Below, one piece after another: positions 44,136 through 52,898 of a stretch of 64,000 bases of DNA (positions within the stretch are counted from its first letter, which is position 1; every line of letters begins with the position of its first letter). Below the pieces are notes generated by a model, which was given only the letters and a program-made list of their open reading frames with translations, searched no databases and was not told the DNA's origin. The translations under genes and the position numbers were made by a program. This stretch comes from Lysinibacillus cavernae. Its GTDB lineage: Bacteria > Bacillota > Bacilli > Bacillales_A > Planococcaceae. The stretch spans positions 226,529 to 290,528 of the forward strand of contig NZ_WMEF01000004.1 of NCBI RefSeq assembly GCF_009724685.1, in the 5' to 3' direction.

Positions 44136-44918
44136 ATGGAGCTTAATTTAACAGGGAAAGTAGCAATTATAACAGGATCGAGTAAAGGAATTGGCTATTA
44201 TACGGCCATGCAGCTTGTCAAAGAGGGAGCACAGGTTGTACTTTGCGCACGTGGTGAAAAACAGCTACAAGTGGCTGCTGGATGTATAAAAAATGAAACA
44301 GGTGTAGATGTTTTAATTGTTCCAACGGATATTACAAAAGAAAAAGATTGTAAGTATCTAATTGAGCGTACTGTAGAACATTATGGGCGCATTGATATTC
44401 TAATTAATAATGCGGGTACAGCTTCAGCGAATCCCTTTGAATCGGTGAGTAGTGAGCTGTGGCAAGCTGATTTGGATTTAAAGGTATTTGGAGCTATTCA
44501 TTGTTCGAAATATGCCGTGCCGTATATGCGTAATGCAGGTGGAGGAGCAATCGTCAATGTGACAGCTGTGATGGCTAAGACCCCACCTGCAAGCTCACTT
44601 CCTACTACTGTAAGCCGTGCTGCGGGACTTGCCTTGACGAAAGCAATGAGCAAGGATTTAGGGAAGGATAATATTCGAGTAAATTCTGTTTGTATAGGTC
44701 TTATTCGCAGTGATCAAATCGAAAAGAAATGGAAAAAGGAAGAACCTCATTTATCATGGGAAGAATATTCGCGCAAGGTTGGTCAAGCTATTCCACTTGG
44801 CCGTGTAGGGGATACACAAGAAGCTGCAAACATAATAACTTTTTTAGTGTCTGATGCTGCAAGTTATGTTACAGGAACTTCTGTTAATATAGATGGTGGC
44901 TCTGGTCACGCCTTATAG
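44136..44918 (+). CDS. SDR-family protein lacking the usual Tyr/Lys pair
   Basis: A 260-aa Rossmann-fold short-chain dehydrogenase/reductase homologue. NAD(P) motif TGSSKGIGYYTA (14-25), NNAG (about 89-92) and C-terminal YVTGTSVNIDGG are present. At the place of the catalytic Y-x-x-x-K the sequence is TTVSRAAGLALTKA, so Tyr is Thr and Lys is Arg. The preceding Ser-like position (NVTAVMAKTPP) is also unusual. The protein may be a non-classical SDR using other residues, or a non-catalytic one. Single gene with strong SD (AAGGGAGGA). Confidence 0.87.
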   Translation: MELNLTGKVAIITGSSKGIGYYTAMQLVKEGAQVVLCARGEKQLQVAAGCIKNETGVDVLIVPTDITKEKDCKYLIERTVEHYGRIDILINNAGTASANPFESVSSELWQADLDLKVFGAIHCSKYAVPYMRNAGGGAIVNVTAVMAKTPPASSLPTTVSRAAGLALTKAMSKDLGKDNIRVNSVCIGLIRSDQIEKKWKKEEPHLSWEEYSRKVGQAIPLGRVGDTQEAANIITFLVSDAASYVTGTSVNIDGGSGHAL

Positions 44919-44928
44919 GTATAAGTAA

Positions 44929-44966
44929 AAACCCACTATACTGAAATAATGTATAGTGGGTTATAT
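44929..44966. terminator. Bidirectional terminator between SDR and tctA
   Basis: AACCCACTATAC pairs with GTATAGTGGGTT; flanked by an A run and a T-rich tail. Confidence 0.85.
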
Positions 44967-44971
44967 ATATT

Positions 44972-46498
44972 TTATCCTTCATCGTTAATAAGAACATTTT
45001 TCCCGCGCATTTTCATGAACAATGGTATAAGTAACCAAGAAATAGCAGCTACTAAAAATACTAAAGATAAAGGCTTTGATATAAAAATAGAAAAATCTCC
45101 ATTAGAAATAGTTAATGCCCGACGCATATTATTTTCAATCATCGGTCCTAGTACAAGTGCAAGAACTAATGGTGCTACTGGATAATCATTTTTAGCAAAT
45201 AAATAACCAAGCACACCACAAGCTAATAATAAAAATAAATCAAAAGTAGCGAATTGTACTGCATAAACACCAAAAATAGAAATCGCAATAATAATTGGCA
45301 ATAAATATTTTTTAGGTGTTTCAATGATTTTTGCAAAAATACGGACCAATGGCATGTTTAATGCTAATAACATTAAATTTCCAATAAACATACTGGCAAT
45401 TAATCCCCACGCAACTTGAGGATGCTCATCAAATAATAGTGGACCCGGCTGAATATTATACATAATAAGTGCACCCATTAAAATAGCTGTAGTACCTGAA
45501 CCGGGAATTCCTAATGTTAGCAACGGAATCATTGCACCGCCTGATGCTGCGTTGTTAGCTGATTCAGGTCCAGCTACACCTGCAATATGGCCTTTTCCGA
45601 ATTGCTCAGGTGTTTTACTGAATTTTTTTTCGGTAATATAAGAAAAGAATGAGGCAAGGGTTGCGCCTGCACCAGGTAATACGCCAATGAAAAAACCTAG
45701 TAGCGAGCCGCGAGCAATGGGAACAGCACTATCTTTTAAATCTTGCTTTGTTGGTAATACACGATTAATTTTTGCTATTTGACCATCTTCTTCATCTTTT
45801 TCAAGAATCGTTTTAAACACCTCACCTAACGCAAATAAACCAACAGCAATGGTTAAAAATTCAATACCCGAGAACAGCATCGGCTGACCAAATGTAAAAC
45901 GTTCTATACCAGATACGGCATCAATACCTACTGTACCGAGCATAAGACCCAAGACAGTCATAATTAAAGCTTTTGTAATAGAGCGTCCTGCAAGTCCACT
46001 TACTGCCGCAAGCCCTAGTAACATTAATGAAAAATATTCTGCTGGTCCAAATTTAAGTGCTAATTTTGAAAGGGGATTTGCTAATAATATCAAGCCTAGT
46101 AACGCTACTACACCAGCACAAAATGAACCGATGGCTGCGATAGAAAGAGCACTCCCAGCACGGCCTTGCTTGGCCATCTGATAGCCATCCAATGTTGTTA
46201 CAACTGATGAGGATTCACCAGGCGTATTTAACAAAATAGAAGTTGTTGAACCACCATACATGGCTCCATAGTATACCCCTGCAAGTAAAATAATTGAGCT
46301 TGTAGCGGCAGCTTCCGTTGGTAGTCCAGCTGTAATGGTTGCTGTAACAGGGATTAGTAAAGCAACACCACTCATGGGACCTATACCTGGAAGTACACCA
46401 ACTGCTGTTCCAATTATGACACCAACAAGAGCGAATAATAGATTTTGCCATTGAAAGGCAACGGCAAATCCATCAACTAAAAATTGCATTGTTGACAT
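44972..46498 (-). CDS. tctA: Tripartite tricarboxylate transporter TctA
   Basis: Large membrane subunit, 508 aa, about 11-12 spans, driving ion-coupled uptake of citrate-like acids. Family hallmarks: GVLPGIGPMSGVALLIPVT (about 35-53), GGSTTSILLNTPGESSSVVTTLDGY (in pieces at about 80-105) and the second GVLPGAGATLASFFSY repeat. Transcribed after tctC and tctB. SD AAAGGAG precedes ATG. Length is normal. Confidence 0.95.
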   Translation of the reverse strand: MSTMQFLVDGFAVAFQWQNLLFALVGVIIGTAVGVLPGIGPMSGVALLIPVTATITAGLPTEAAATSSIILLAGVYYGAMYGGSTTSILLNTPGESSSVVTTLDGYQMAKQGRAGSALSIAAIGSFCAGVVALLGLILLANPLSKLALKFGPAEYFSLMLLGLAAVSGLAGRSITKALIMTVLGLMLGTVGIDAVSGIERFTFGQPMLFSGIEFLTIAVGLFALGEVFKTILEKDEEDGQIAKINRVLPTKQDLKDSAVPIARGSLLGFFIGVLPGAGATLASFFSYITEKKFSKTPEQFGKGHIAGVAGPESANNAASGGAMIPLLTLGIPGSGTTAILMGALIMYNIQPGPLLFDEHPQVAWGLIASMFIGNLMLLALNMPLVRIFAKIIETPKKYLLPIIIAISIFGVYAVQFATFDLFLLLACGVLGYLFAKNDYPVAPLVLALVLGPMIENNMRRALTISNGDFSIFISKPLSLVFLVAAISWLLIPLFMKMRGKNVLINDEG

Positions 46499-46515
46499 AT
46501 GTTCACTCCTTTACA

Positions 46516-46992
46516 CTAAAAAGTTGGGAAACTAGGCAAAGATCCTCCTAGTAAACTTGTAAATACATAATAGACACCCAGTGAAAATCCAGCTGCAATA
46601 AGGATGGAATAGATAAGCTTAGATCGTTGCATCACTTGGAAGCTGATGCACAGAAATAAAAATGTTGTAATCATATAACCGATTTTTTCAAGGAAAAATA
46701 CATAGGCTATAGCACTACCAAAAATGAATAAAAACTTTTTAAGCTCTGTAGAGGAGGTTTTAGAAGATGTTGTGGGTCCTCCAGTGATTCGCTCTCTCAC
46801 AGCATTTTTCCATGATTCATAAAATAATTGAAGACTTAACAAACCTAAAATAATGCCTAAACCTAGTGGAAATATTGTAGGGCCGACAGTAGACCCATAA
46901 GCACTATCAGAAATTTGCGTTGCTTGAAAGACAAATAAAATGCTTAGTGCTAGTAGGATAATGCTAAATGTTTTATCAAATGTATGGTTCAA
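46516..46992 (-). CDS. tctB: Tripartite tricarboxylate transporter TctB
   Basis: Small membrane subunit, 158 aa, four spans, typical poorly conserved TctB: TFSIILLALSILFVFQATQI, GPTIFPLGLGIILGLLSLQLF, a cytosolic loop (RERITGGPTTSSKTSS) and two more spans. Located between tctC and tctA, 17 bases before tctA. A 36-base hairpin in the tctC-tctB gap may give different dosage of the subunits. Confidence 0.92.
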   Translation of the reverse strand: MNHTFDKTFSIILLALSILFVFQATQISDSAYGSTVGPTIFPLGLGIILGLLSLQLFYESWKNAVRERITGGPTTSSKTSSTELKKFLFIFGSAIAYVFFLEKIGYMITTFLFLCISFQVMQRSKLIYSILIAAGFSLGVYYVFTSLLGGSLPSFPTF

Positions 46993-47027
46993 TCGTTTTA
47001 CACCTCCACTGACAATAATTGAAGGTT

Positions 47028-47063
47028 ACACAAGTAGTTCAATATTTTATGGAAATACTTGTG
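47028..47063. other. Intercistronic hairpin between tctC and tctB
   Basis: ACACAAGTA pairs with TACTTGTG around a 19-base loop, about 25 bases after the tctC stop. On the minus strand there is no T tail, so it is more likely an mRNA-stabilising or processing hairpin than a terminator. The T run on the plus side serves no plus-strand gene. Confidence 0.4.
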
Positions 47064-47088
47064 CGCCTTTTTTTGACAAATGTTATTT

Positions 47089-48108
47089 TTATTTTTGCAT
47101 ACCTAGAGCAGTTAACAGTTCAACGATTATTTTATTTTGATTATCTAGATAAGCTGTAAATTCATTAGAATTGCGGTATTCAGCTTGCCAACCATTACGT
47201 GTTACTTCAGCTTGCCATTCCTCTGATTCAGACATTGCTTGTAATTTTTCAGACCAATAGGCAATCGCATCTTCACTCATATTCTTCGGGCCAAAAATAC
47301 CACGCCAAATTGTAAATTCTTCATCAATACCAGCCTCTTTAAATGTTGGCACTTCAGCTAGCTCACCTTCTAAGCGTTCAGATGAACTTACAGCTAATAC
47401 ACGTACATCTCCAGATTTAACATAAGTAGCAATTGTGGAAGCATCTGTTGCAATAACATCAGCATTGCCACCTAATAATGCTGTTACAGCCTCACCGCCT
47501 CCATCATAAGAAACATATTTAATTGTTTTTAAGTCAATGCCAGCTTTATAAGCCGGAATAATTCCGACTAGATGATCCATAGAGCCTGGTGCAGAGCCAC
47601 CTGCTAATGTGACGTCTTTTGGCGAAGTTTTCAGGGCATTTAATACATCATCAAGTGTTTGGAATGGAGAATCCTGTTTAACAACGATTGCCCCATAGTC
47701 ACGTGTTAACTGCGCTAAAGGTGTAGTGTCCTTGTAGCCAAATTTACTATTTCCTTCAGCCTTTTCATGATTTATAAGAATAGGAGGCGATTTAACCATT
47801 AACATATAATCATTATTTACTTCCTTTGTAGCAAATGTTGCCATAAAGGCAGCACCACCGCCGCCGGGCTTGTTCTCAACTTGAATCGCCTTGTCAATTA
47901 AACTTGTATCATTCATTGTTTTTGCTAGCGCACGAGCTGTCAAATCCCATCCACCACCAGCCCCTGATGGAGCAACAATAGTAATATTGCTTTTCGGATA
48001 ATCACTTGTTTTCTTTTCATCAGTTGTTTCTCCATTTGATGATGAACAGCCAACCAAACTAGTAAATAGTAAGCCAGTTACCATTATTTTCGAAATTTGC
48101 CTCAACAT
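47089..48108 (-). CDS. tctC: Tripartite tricarboxylate transporter binding lipoprotein TctC
   Basis: Extracellular solute receptor, 339 aa, Bug family. Lipobox SLVGCSSS with Cys near residue 20. Mature protein begins ITIVAPSGAGGGWDLTARALA, the signature of TctC receptors. ATG 48108 has AGGGGG upstream; an in-frame start further out (48147) would fall in the leader hairpin. First gene of tctCBA, preceded by a promoter with a cre-like site. Substrate probably citrate or another tricarboxylate; inferred from family only. Confidence 0.93.
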   Translation of the reverse strand: MLRQISKIMVTGLLFTSLVGCSSSNGETTDEKKTSDYPKSNITIVAPSGAGGGWDLTARALAKTMNDTSLIDKAIQVENKPGGGGAAFMATFATKEVNNDYMLMVKSPPILINHEKAEGNSKFGYKDTTPLAQLTRDYGAIVVKQDSPFQTLDDVLNALKTSPKDVTLAGGSAPGSMDHLVGIIPAYKAGIDLKTIKYVSYDGGGEAVTALLGGNADVIATDASTIATYVKSGDVRVLAVSSSERLEGELAEVPTFKEAGIDEEFTIWRGIFGPKNMSEDAIAYWSEKLQAMSESEEWQAEVTRNGWQAEYRNSNEFTAYLDNQNKIIVELLTALGMQK

Positions 48109-48126
48109 AAAAATCCCCCTAAATAA

Positions 48127-48196
48127 ATAAAATGGTAGCGCTATCAATTTAGCGCTACCATTACTATAACTTATATCAAAATTGTTTAAATATTGT
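48127..48196 (-). promoter_or_regulatory. tctC leader: promoter, cre-like site and hairpin
   Basis: Minus-strand TTTAAA and TATAGT with a 16-base spacer precede an inverted repeat AATGGTAGCGCTA/TAGCGCTACCATT (48131-48162). TGGTAGCGCTATCA (48133-48146) matches the CcpA cre consensus TGWAANCGNTNWCA at 12 of 14 positions and lies over the expected transcription start. The same hairpin with its T-rich tail can terminate transcription from the upstream two-component genes. Confidence 0.6.
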
Positions 48197-48234
48197 GATA
48201 ATAATGTGGATTAACGTCATTTTGTTCATAAAGT

Positions 48235-48924
48235 TTATTTGGAAATAAAGTATCGTCGTTCAGGGCGACCAACTGTTCCATAGGTCAGTTCAGTATATGC
48301 CTGCTTTTGTGTAACTAAAAATTCTAAATAACGACGAGCGGTGGAACGACTAACACCGATATTCTTTCCTAATAGTTCAGCTGTACTACCATCCTTCATT
48401 GTACTTAAATAATTGATAACATGATTCATAGTTGTTGAATCAATGCCTTTCGGTAAAAGTAATGGTGTATCTTGAGGAATGGTTGAAGCAGCTTTTGGCC
48501 ATAGATATTGAATTTTTTCTTGTGTGAATCTCTCATTCTTTTGCAGCAATAAATGATTGAAATGGAATTTTCCTATACTTTCTTTTAGCTGATCGAATGT
48601 AAATGGCTTTAAAATATAGTCCGTAACATTTTTCAGATATGCTTTTTGTACAATGTGTGCCTCTGTGGCTGCGGTAATTAAAATGATGCTACTAGTTGGG
48701 CTTACTTCATTGATTTTATCAATCAAATCTACGCCAAGAATATCTGGTAAAAATACATCGAGTAATATAAGATGTGGTGAAAATGATTGAAGCCAATCTA
48801 AAGCTTCTTCACCAGTGTTGGCGCACGCAATTACTGTAAAGCCTTCAATTTTCTCTAAAAAACGACAATGTACGTCTGCTACACGTACATCGTCTTCAAT
48901 TACTAGCACTTCAATATCATTCAT
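48235..48924 (-). CDS. Response regulator, CitB/DcuR-type
   Basis: A 229-aa regulator: receiver domain (residues 1-120; phospho-acceptor Asp in LILLDVFLPDILG, Lys in DYILKPF) and a C-terminal HTH (MNHVINYLSTMKDGSTAELLGKNIGVSRSTARRYLEFL). This is the DctR/CitB/DcuR group controlling dicarboxylate or citrate uptake. ATG 48924 overlaps the kinase gene end by eight bases. It most likely activates tctCBA downstream. Confidence 0.93.
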   Translation of the reverse strand: MNDIEVLVIEDDVRVADVHCRFLEKIEGFTVIACANTGEEALDWLQSFSPHLILLDVFLPDILGVDLIDKINEVSPTSSIILITAATEAHIVQKAYLKNVTDYILKPFTFDQLKESIGKFHFNHLLLQKNERFTQEKIQYLWPKAASTIPQDTPLLLPKGIDSTTMNHVINYLSTMKDGSTAELLGKNIGVSRSTARRYLEFLVTQKQAYTELTYGTVGRPERRYFISK

Positions 48925-50527
48925 TAATGATCGTCCCCCTTTTGCTAATAGATACGATGAATAGAGCACCTCCTAAATCGCCTTCTCCAAGAGCGAGTGA
49001 GCCGTTTAGATCATGTATGCTGGAAATTACTTTCTTTAACCCATAGCCTCGATGCTTCTTATCTTTTGTAGAGATATTTTCTGAAAATAGTACATCTAGT
49101 TTTTCTTGTGCTAAACCATTACCGGAGTCCTCGACCTCAAAGATGATTTCCTCTCCATTATCCAATATAAAAAGCCTTACGATTCGGTGTTGCTTTTTAT
49201 TTTTTTCAACCTCTTCAAAAGCATTGGTTAATAAATTGCCCATAATTGAAATGATAAGACTTTTTTCGATATTTTCAGGAAAATTTTCTAAATAACTATC
49301 CTCATCAAAAATCAATTGAATCTTTAATTCACGAGCGCGATTAAAAAATCCGATAATTACACCATTTAAAAATGGGTCTTTCACACGATTTGTAATAAAT
49401 TGTGTTAGAGAGGAGTGTCCTTGTACTTCTTTATGAATAATAGATAGGGCTTCCTCGGATGCATTTAATTGAATAAGGCCTGAAATTGTATAAAGGACAT
49501 TTTTAAATTCATGTGTTTGTGCACGTAAAGATTCCGTATATTGTTTTACTTGTGATAATTCAATAGCCATTTGTTCAATTTCTGATTGTAAACGGAAGCT
49601 TGCAACAGCACCGACAATTTTACCATTCACCTTCATAGGAACACGGTTTACGATAATTTCATGGCCGTTGACATTCATTAATTTATCTAACTGTTTTTCA
49701 CCATTCATTAATACATTAAGAAGATGTGTATTTGGTATATGTTGCTCGATATTATCACCAATGATAAAAGTTGTGTCGGTAAAATTTAAGATATTGGCGG
49801 CAGCATTATTTAAGGTTGTAATTTCGCCTTGTTCATTTACGGTAATAATAGCTTCACGAACTGATTCAATTAAAGTATTTTTTTCTGTTAATAGGCTAGC
49901 AATTTCATTGGGCTCCAAATTAAAAATTTGCTTTTTAATATTTCGGGATAAAAAAATAGAGCCGATAATACCGATACTTAGTGCAATTACCATCGTATAA
50001 AAAATATTATCAAGGTATAAAAGGTATAAGTTATCTAATTCACTTGTTAAGTAGCCAATTGATACAACACCTATAATAGAGCCATTTGTGTCAAAAATAG
50101 GTGCTTTCCCACGAATGGAATGTCCCATTGAACCATCAGCGATTGAAATATAAGATTCACCGTTTATCAACGCCCTGTCATTATCATCACCAACCATGGA
50201 TTTACCAATTCGGTCAGCGATCGGATGGGTGTAGCGAATCCCATCTTTATCACCTATTACAACATAAGTCGCATTTGCAGCGTGCATAATTTCATCGCTA
50301 ATTTTTTGTAGATTTTCTGATGGGTTGTCTGTGTGAAAGGCTGCTATAACATCGCCTCTACTGGCAGTTGTTTCCGCCAAATATAGCGCTCGGTTACCAA
50401 TTTGCGTTTGCAATGCATCCGAAATTGTTACATAAAAAAGTAAACCGGCTAAAGTGACAATAATAAAAATTAAAAAACTACTATAATAGGCAAAGCGAGT
50501 TTGGAGTGTTAATGTTTTAAAGATAAT
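48917..50527 (-). CDS. Sensor histidine kinase, CitA/DcuS-type, probable ATT start
   Basis: Membrane sensor kinase for carboxylates, about 536 aa. From the N-terminus: first span (FLIFIIVTLAGLLFYV, residues about 20-35), extracytoplasmic PDC sensor (RGDVIAAFHTD ... VIGDKDGIRYTHP), second span (FYTMVIALSIGIIGSIFL), PAS domain, phospho-acceptor HEFKN, and ATP lid NLLTNAFEEV ... DSGNGL. The frame has no ATG/GTG/TTG before 50413, yet a TTG start there would delete the first span. Upstream coding continues to a stop at 50540; an ATT at 50527 has AAGGTGG seven bases before it, so I infer an ATT start. Paired with the response regulator (8-base overlap). Confidence 0.88.
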   Translation of the reverse strand: MIFKTLTLQTRFAYYSSFLIFIIVTLAGLLFYVTISDALQTQIGNRALYLAETTASRGDVIAAFHTDNPSENLQKISDEIMHAANATYVVIGDKDGIRYTHPIADRIGKSMVGDDNDRALINGESYISIADGSMGHSIRGKAPIFDTNGSIIGVVSIGYLTSELDNLYLLYLDNIFYTMVIALSIGIIGSIFLSRNIKKQIFNLEPNEIASLLTEKNTLIESVREAIITVNEQGEITTLNNAAANILNFTDTTFIIGDNIEQHIPNTHLLNVLMNGEKQLDKLMNVNGHEIIVNRVPMKVNGKIVGAVASFRLQSEIEQMAIELSQVKQYTESLRAQTHEFKNVLYTISGLIQLNASEEALSIIHKEVQGHSSLTQFITNRVKDPFLNGVIIGFFNRARELKIQLIFDEDSYLENFPENIEKSLIISIMGNLLTNAFEEVEKNKKQHRIVRLFILDNGEEIIFEVEDSGNGLAQEKLDVLFSENISTKDKKHRGYGLKKVISSIHDLNGSLALGEGDLGGALFIVSISKRGTIINE

Positions 50528-50540
50528 CGAAATCCCACCT

Positions 50541-50906
50541 TATCGTACATATTGGAAATTTTAATAGTGAAAAAACTAGTAACTTGTGTAATTTTTGATT
50601 ATATAGAAGATTTTAAAAATTTGCTAGATAGTGATTAAAATATGTAGCGTATGTTCTAATTGACCTTGGCAGCTACTGATAAAAATATAAGGATGTTATT
50701 TTAACTGTCTGAGCATAAGGGCATCACAAACAACAATACAATTTTACCTAAGTAAAATCGTGATTTTTGGAAAAAAAGAATTTTAATACTGTATTATAGA
50801 AGTGTTTGATTTTTTCTGTAACTGATCATTGTTTTTCTAAAATTCTAATAGACAGAAAATTCCTGCAGATGTAGAATGTACGGTATAGGGGGTGAAAAGT
50901 GGCGAA
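50541..50906. other. Divergent control region between the kinase and lrgA
   Basis: About 365 bases of AT-rich DNA with no credible gene. It should carry the promoters of both the two-component operon (minus) and lrgAB (plus), but I could not assign hexamers with confidence. Confidence 0.4.
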
Positions 50907-51353
50907 ATGTTAAACGAAAATTTTGCTGCGTTGTTGTTGCGAGTTATTCGTATCATTGTTCAAATTGGCATACTTACTATTTTTTATTACATGGGGGTAG
51001 GCATTGTATCTTATTTGCACATACCTCTTCCAGGAAGTGTCATTGGATTACTGTTATTAGCACTTTCACTCAATTTTAAAATCATTAAGGTTGAATATAT
51101 TCAAGATGGCGCAGGGTTTTTAATTGGCATTTTAACGTTGTTTTTCATTCCAGCAACGGTAGGCGTAATTGATTATCCAGAACTCATGTCAATAACTGGC
51201 CAGCTCATTATTTTAGCAGTTATTGCTAGTACGTTAATCTCTATTTATGTAACTGGTCAGCTGACACAAATCATCGAGAAGAAGGAATTGGCGAAAAAAG
51301 AAAGCACTGAAACCACAGTTGAAGAAGGGAAGGGAGAGTTATCGGTTGATTGA
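50907..51353 (+). CDS. lrgA: LrgA/CidA family membrane protein
   Basis: A holin-like membrane protein of about 148 aa with four spans (IVQIGILTIFYYMGVGIVSYL, GSVIGLLLLALSLNF, GFLIGILTLFFIPATVGVI, QLIILAVIASTLISIYVTGQL). LrgA/LrgB pairs affect autolysis in staphylococci, while PftAB (YsbAB) of B. subtilis is a pyruvate transporter. Given the neighbouring tricarboxylate genes a metabolite-transport role is favoured. Start is uncertain: ATG 50907 or GTG 50892. Confidence 0.9.
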   Translation: MLNENFAALLLRVIRIIVQIGILTIFYYMGVGIVSYLHIPLPGSVIGLLLLALSLNFKIIKVEYIQDGAGFLIGILTLFFIPATVGVIDYPELMSITGQLIILAVIASTLISIYVTGQLTQIIEKKELAKKESTETTVEEGKGELSVD

Positions 51354-52023
51354 AGCAATTGTTGTCCTTAGCACTATTATAATGTTCATATTATTTACAA
51401 AGCTTTATCAGCGATTCCCACATCCTATCATGATTCCATTAGTCACAACTACGATTGTCAGTGCAGTTATTTTGCTTGTATTTGATATTCCATATGCAAC
51501 TTATATGGAAGGTGGGGAATGGCTTCAAAAAATGTTAGGGCCAGCTGTTGTTGCACTTGCATATCCGCTCTATAATCAGCGAGCTATTATTTCGAAATAT
51601 AAATATTCTATTTTATCAGGTCTTATAATCGGCATGATTACTGGTTTAGCGACAATTTTTGTGTTACTTAAAATGATCGGTGTCGAGGCTAGTTGGATGC
51701 TGACAGCCTTACCTAAATCATTAACAACGCCTGTTGGGATGCAGGTAAGTGAAACAATTGGAGGTATTCCACCTTTAACCGCTGTTTTTGTCATGATTGC
51801 AGGGTTTGTGGGGGCTATTATCGGACCATTAGTCATTAAATATGGCAAAATTGATTCGCCTGTTAGTAGAGGTGTTGCAGTAGGTAGTGCCTCACATGGT
51901 GTAGGTCTTGTAAAATTAAGAGAATATGGGGAACAGGAACTATCAGTGGGTTCATTATCTATGGGCTTAACGGCAGTGATTGGAGCATTTTTCTGTCCTT
52001 TATTTGTCTATTTATTTATGTAA
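51346..52023 (+). CDS. lrgB: LrgB family membrane protein
   Basis: Partner of LrgA, 225 aa, about six spans. Family motifs: ALAYPLYNQR, ALPKSLTTPVGMQVSETIGG and GVAVGSASHGVGLVKLREYGEQE. TTG 51346 is the start: AGGGAGAG stands seven bases before it and the gene overlaps lrgA by eight bases. Likely forms a carrier or channel complex with LrgA. A strong terminator follows about 80 bases later. Confidence 0.93.
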   Translation: MIEAIVVLSTIIMFILFTKLYQRFPHPIMIPLVTTTIVSAVILLVFDIPYATYMEGGEWLQKMLGPAVVALAYPLYNQRAIISKYKYSILSGLIIGMITGLATIFVLLKMIGVEASWMLTALPKSLTTPVGMQVSETIGGIPPLTAVFVMIAGFVGAIIGPLVIKYGKIDSPVSRGVAVGSASHGVGLVKLREYGEQELSVGSLSMGLTAVIGAFFCPLFVYLFM

Positions 52024-52102
52024 AGCAGATGGCTAATAAGTAAAGAACAAGCACGTATTCTCACTTTTTACGGCTGATTCGTATCATTTTCTTTCGCACA
52101 AA

Positions 52103-52145
52103 AAAGGAGATGTCTCAAAAGTCATTTGAGACATCTCCTTTAGTT
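52103..52145. terminator. Bidirectional terminator between lrgB and methyltransferase
   Basis: AAAGGAGATGTCTCAAA pairs perfectly with TTTGAGACATCTCCTTT around a five-base loop, overlapping the methyltransferase stop. Confidence 0.9.
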
Positions 52146-52736
52146 TTTTTCGATAATCAATTGAATGGTGTGTGCCAGCCCCGTATGTAACAATCCCTCA
52201 TGACGAACTTGCTCACCTGTAAAGTAATGTATGATTTTATGAGCATGACACCATTGAAGTACATGTAGAGGGTCATATAAAAAATCGAGCTGTTGCGGAC
52301 CACCTGAAGCATAAGGGATTTGATAAATGGAGTATAGCTCCATCATGATGCGTCCACCTGGTTTTACTGAATTGATAATCTTCTCTATAACGGCTTGCTG
52401 TTGCTTCACTGGAAAATGTCCAAATACCATAATGGCAGCATCATACATATTCTCAGGAAGCTCATCGAGAAGTAAATCTGCTAGCACAGTTTGAACTGTA
52501 ACATGGTGCTTTAATGCTAATTGTTCAGTTTTTTGAAGACCACTTTGTGCATAATCATAGGCAGTGACGGTATGTCCCTTTGAGGCTAAAAAAACAGCAT
52601 TGCGTCCTTCACCCTCTGCGTAGGCAGCGATATTAGGGCATTCTTTTAAAGAATATACATAATCTTTAATAAAGGTATTTGGTTGTTCCCCATAAACGTA
52701 TTCAGTTCCTTGAAAACGTTGATCCCATGTATTCAT
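52140..52736 (-). CDS. Class I SAM-dependent methyltransferase (TehB-like)
   Basis: A 198-aa small-molecule methyltransferase. The SAM-binding motif I is AYAEGEGRNAVFLA (about residues 38-51; the E/DxGxG form), motif II is TVTAYDYAQSGLQKTEQL and the post-motif AAIMVFGHFP. The N-terminus WDQRFQGTEYVYGEQPNTF matches the tellurite-resistance TehB/YwaB-like group. Substrate unknown. Own SD AGGGAG. Single gene. Confidence 0.9.
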   Translation of the reverse strand: MNTWDQRFQGTEYVYGEQPNTFIKDYVYSLKECPNIAAYAEGEGRNAVFLASKGHTVTAYDYAQSGLQKTEQLALKHHVTVQTVLADLLLDELPENMYDAAIMVFGHFPVKQQQAVIEKIINSVKPGGRIMMELYSIYQIPYASGGPQQLDFLYDPLHVLQWCHAHKIIHYFTGEQVRHEGLLHTGLAHTIQLIIEKN

Positions 52737-52898
52737 CTAATTCACTCCCTTTTTCTATATTGTAAATAATATACATTATGTATTCAAAATTTTAGCTTAT
52801 TTAATAGGGAGTTTATAAATGCAACTAGTCGTTGAGAAAATGCAATAAAAAATTCTCGAGCAATATCTGTTTACCAAAAAAATGGTAATTGAATACCA

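Noticed and set aside
47028..47076. Plus-strand terminator in the tctC-tctB gap
   Set aside because: It has a T run on the plus strand but no plus-strand gene is nearby; kept only as an intercistronic hairpin.
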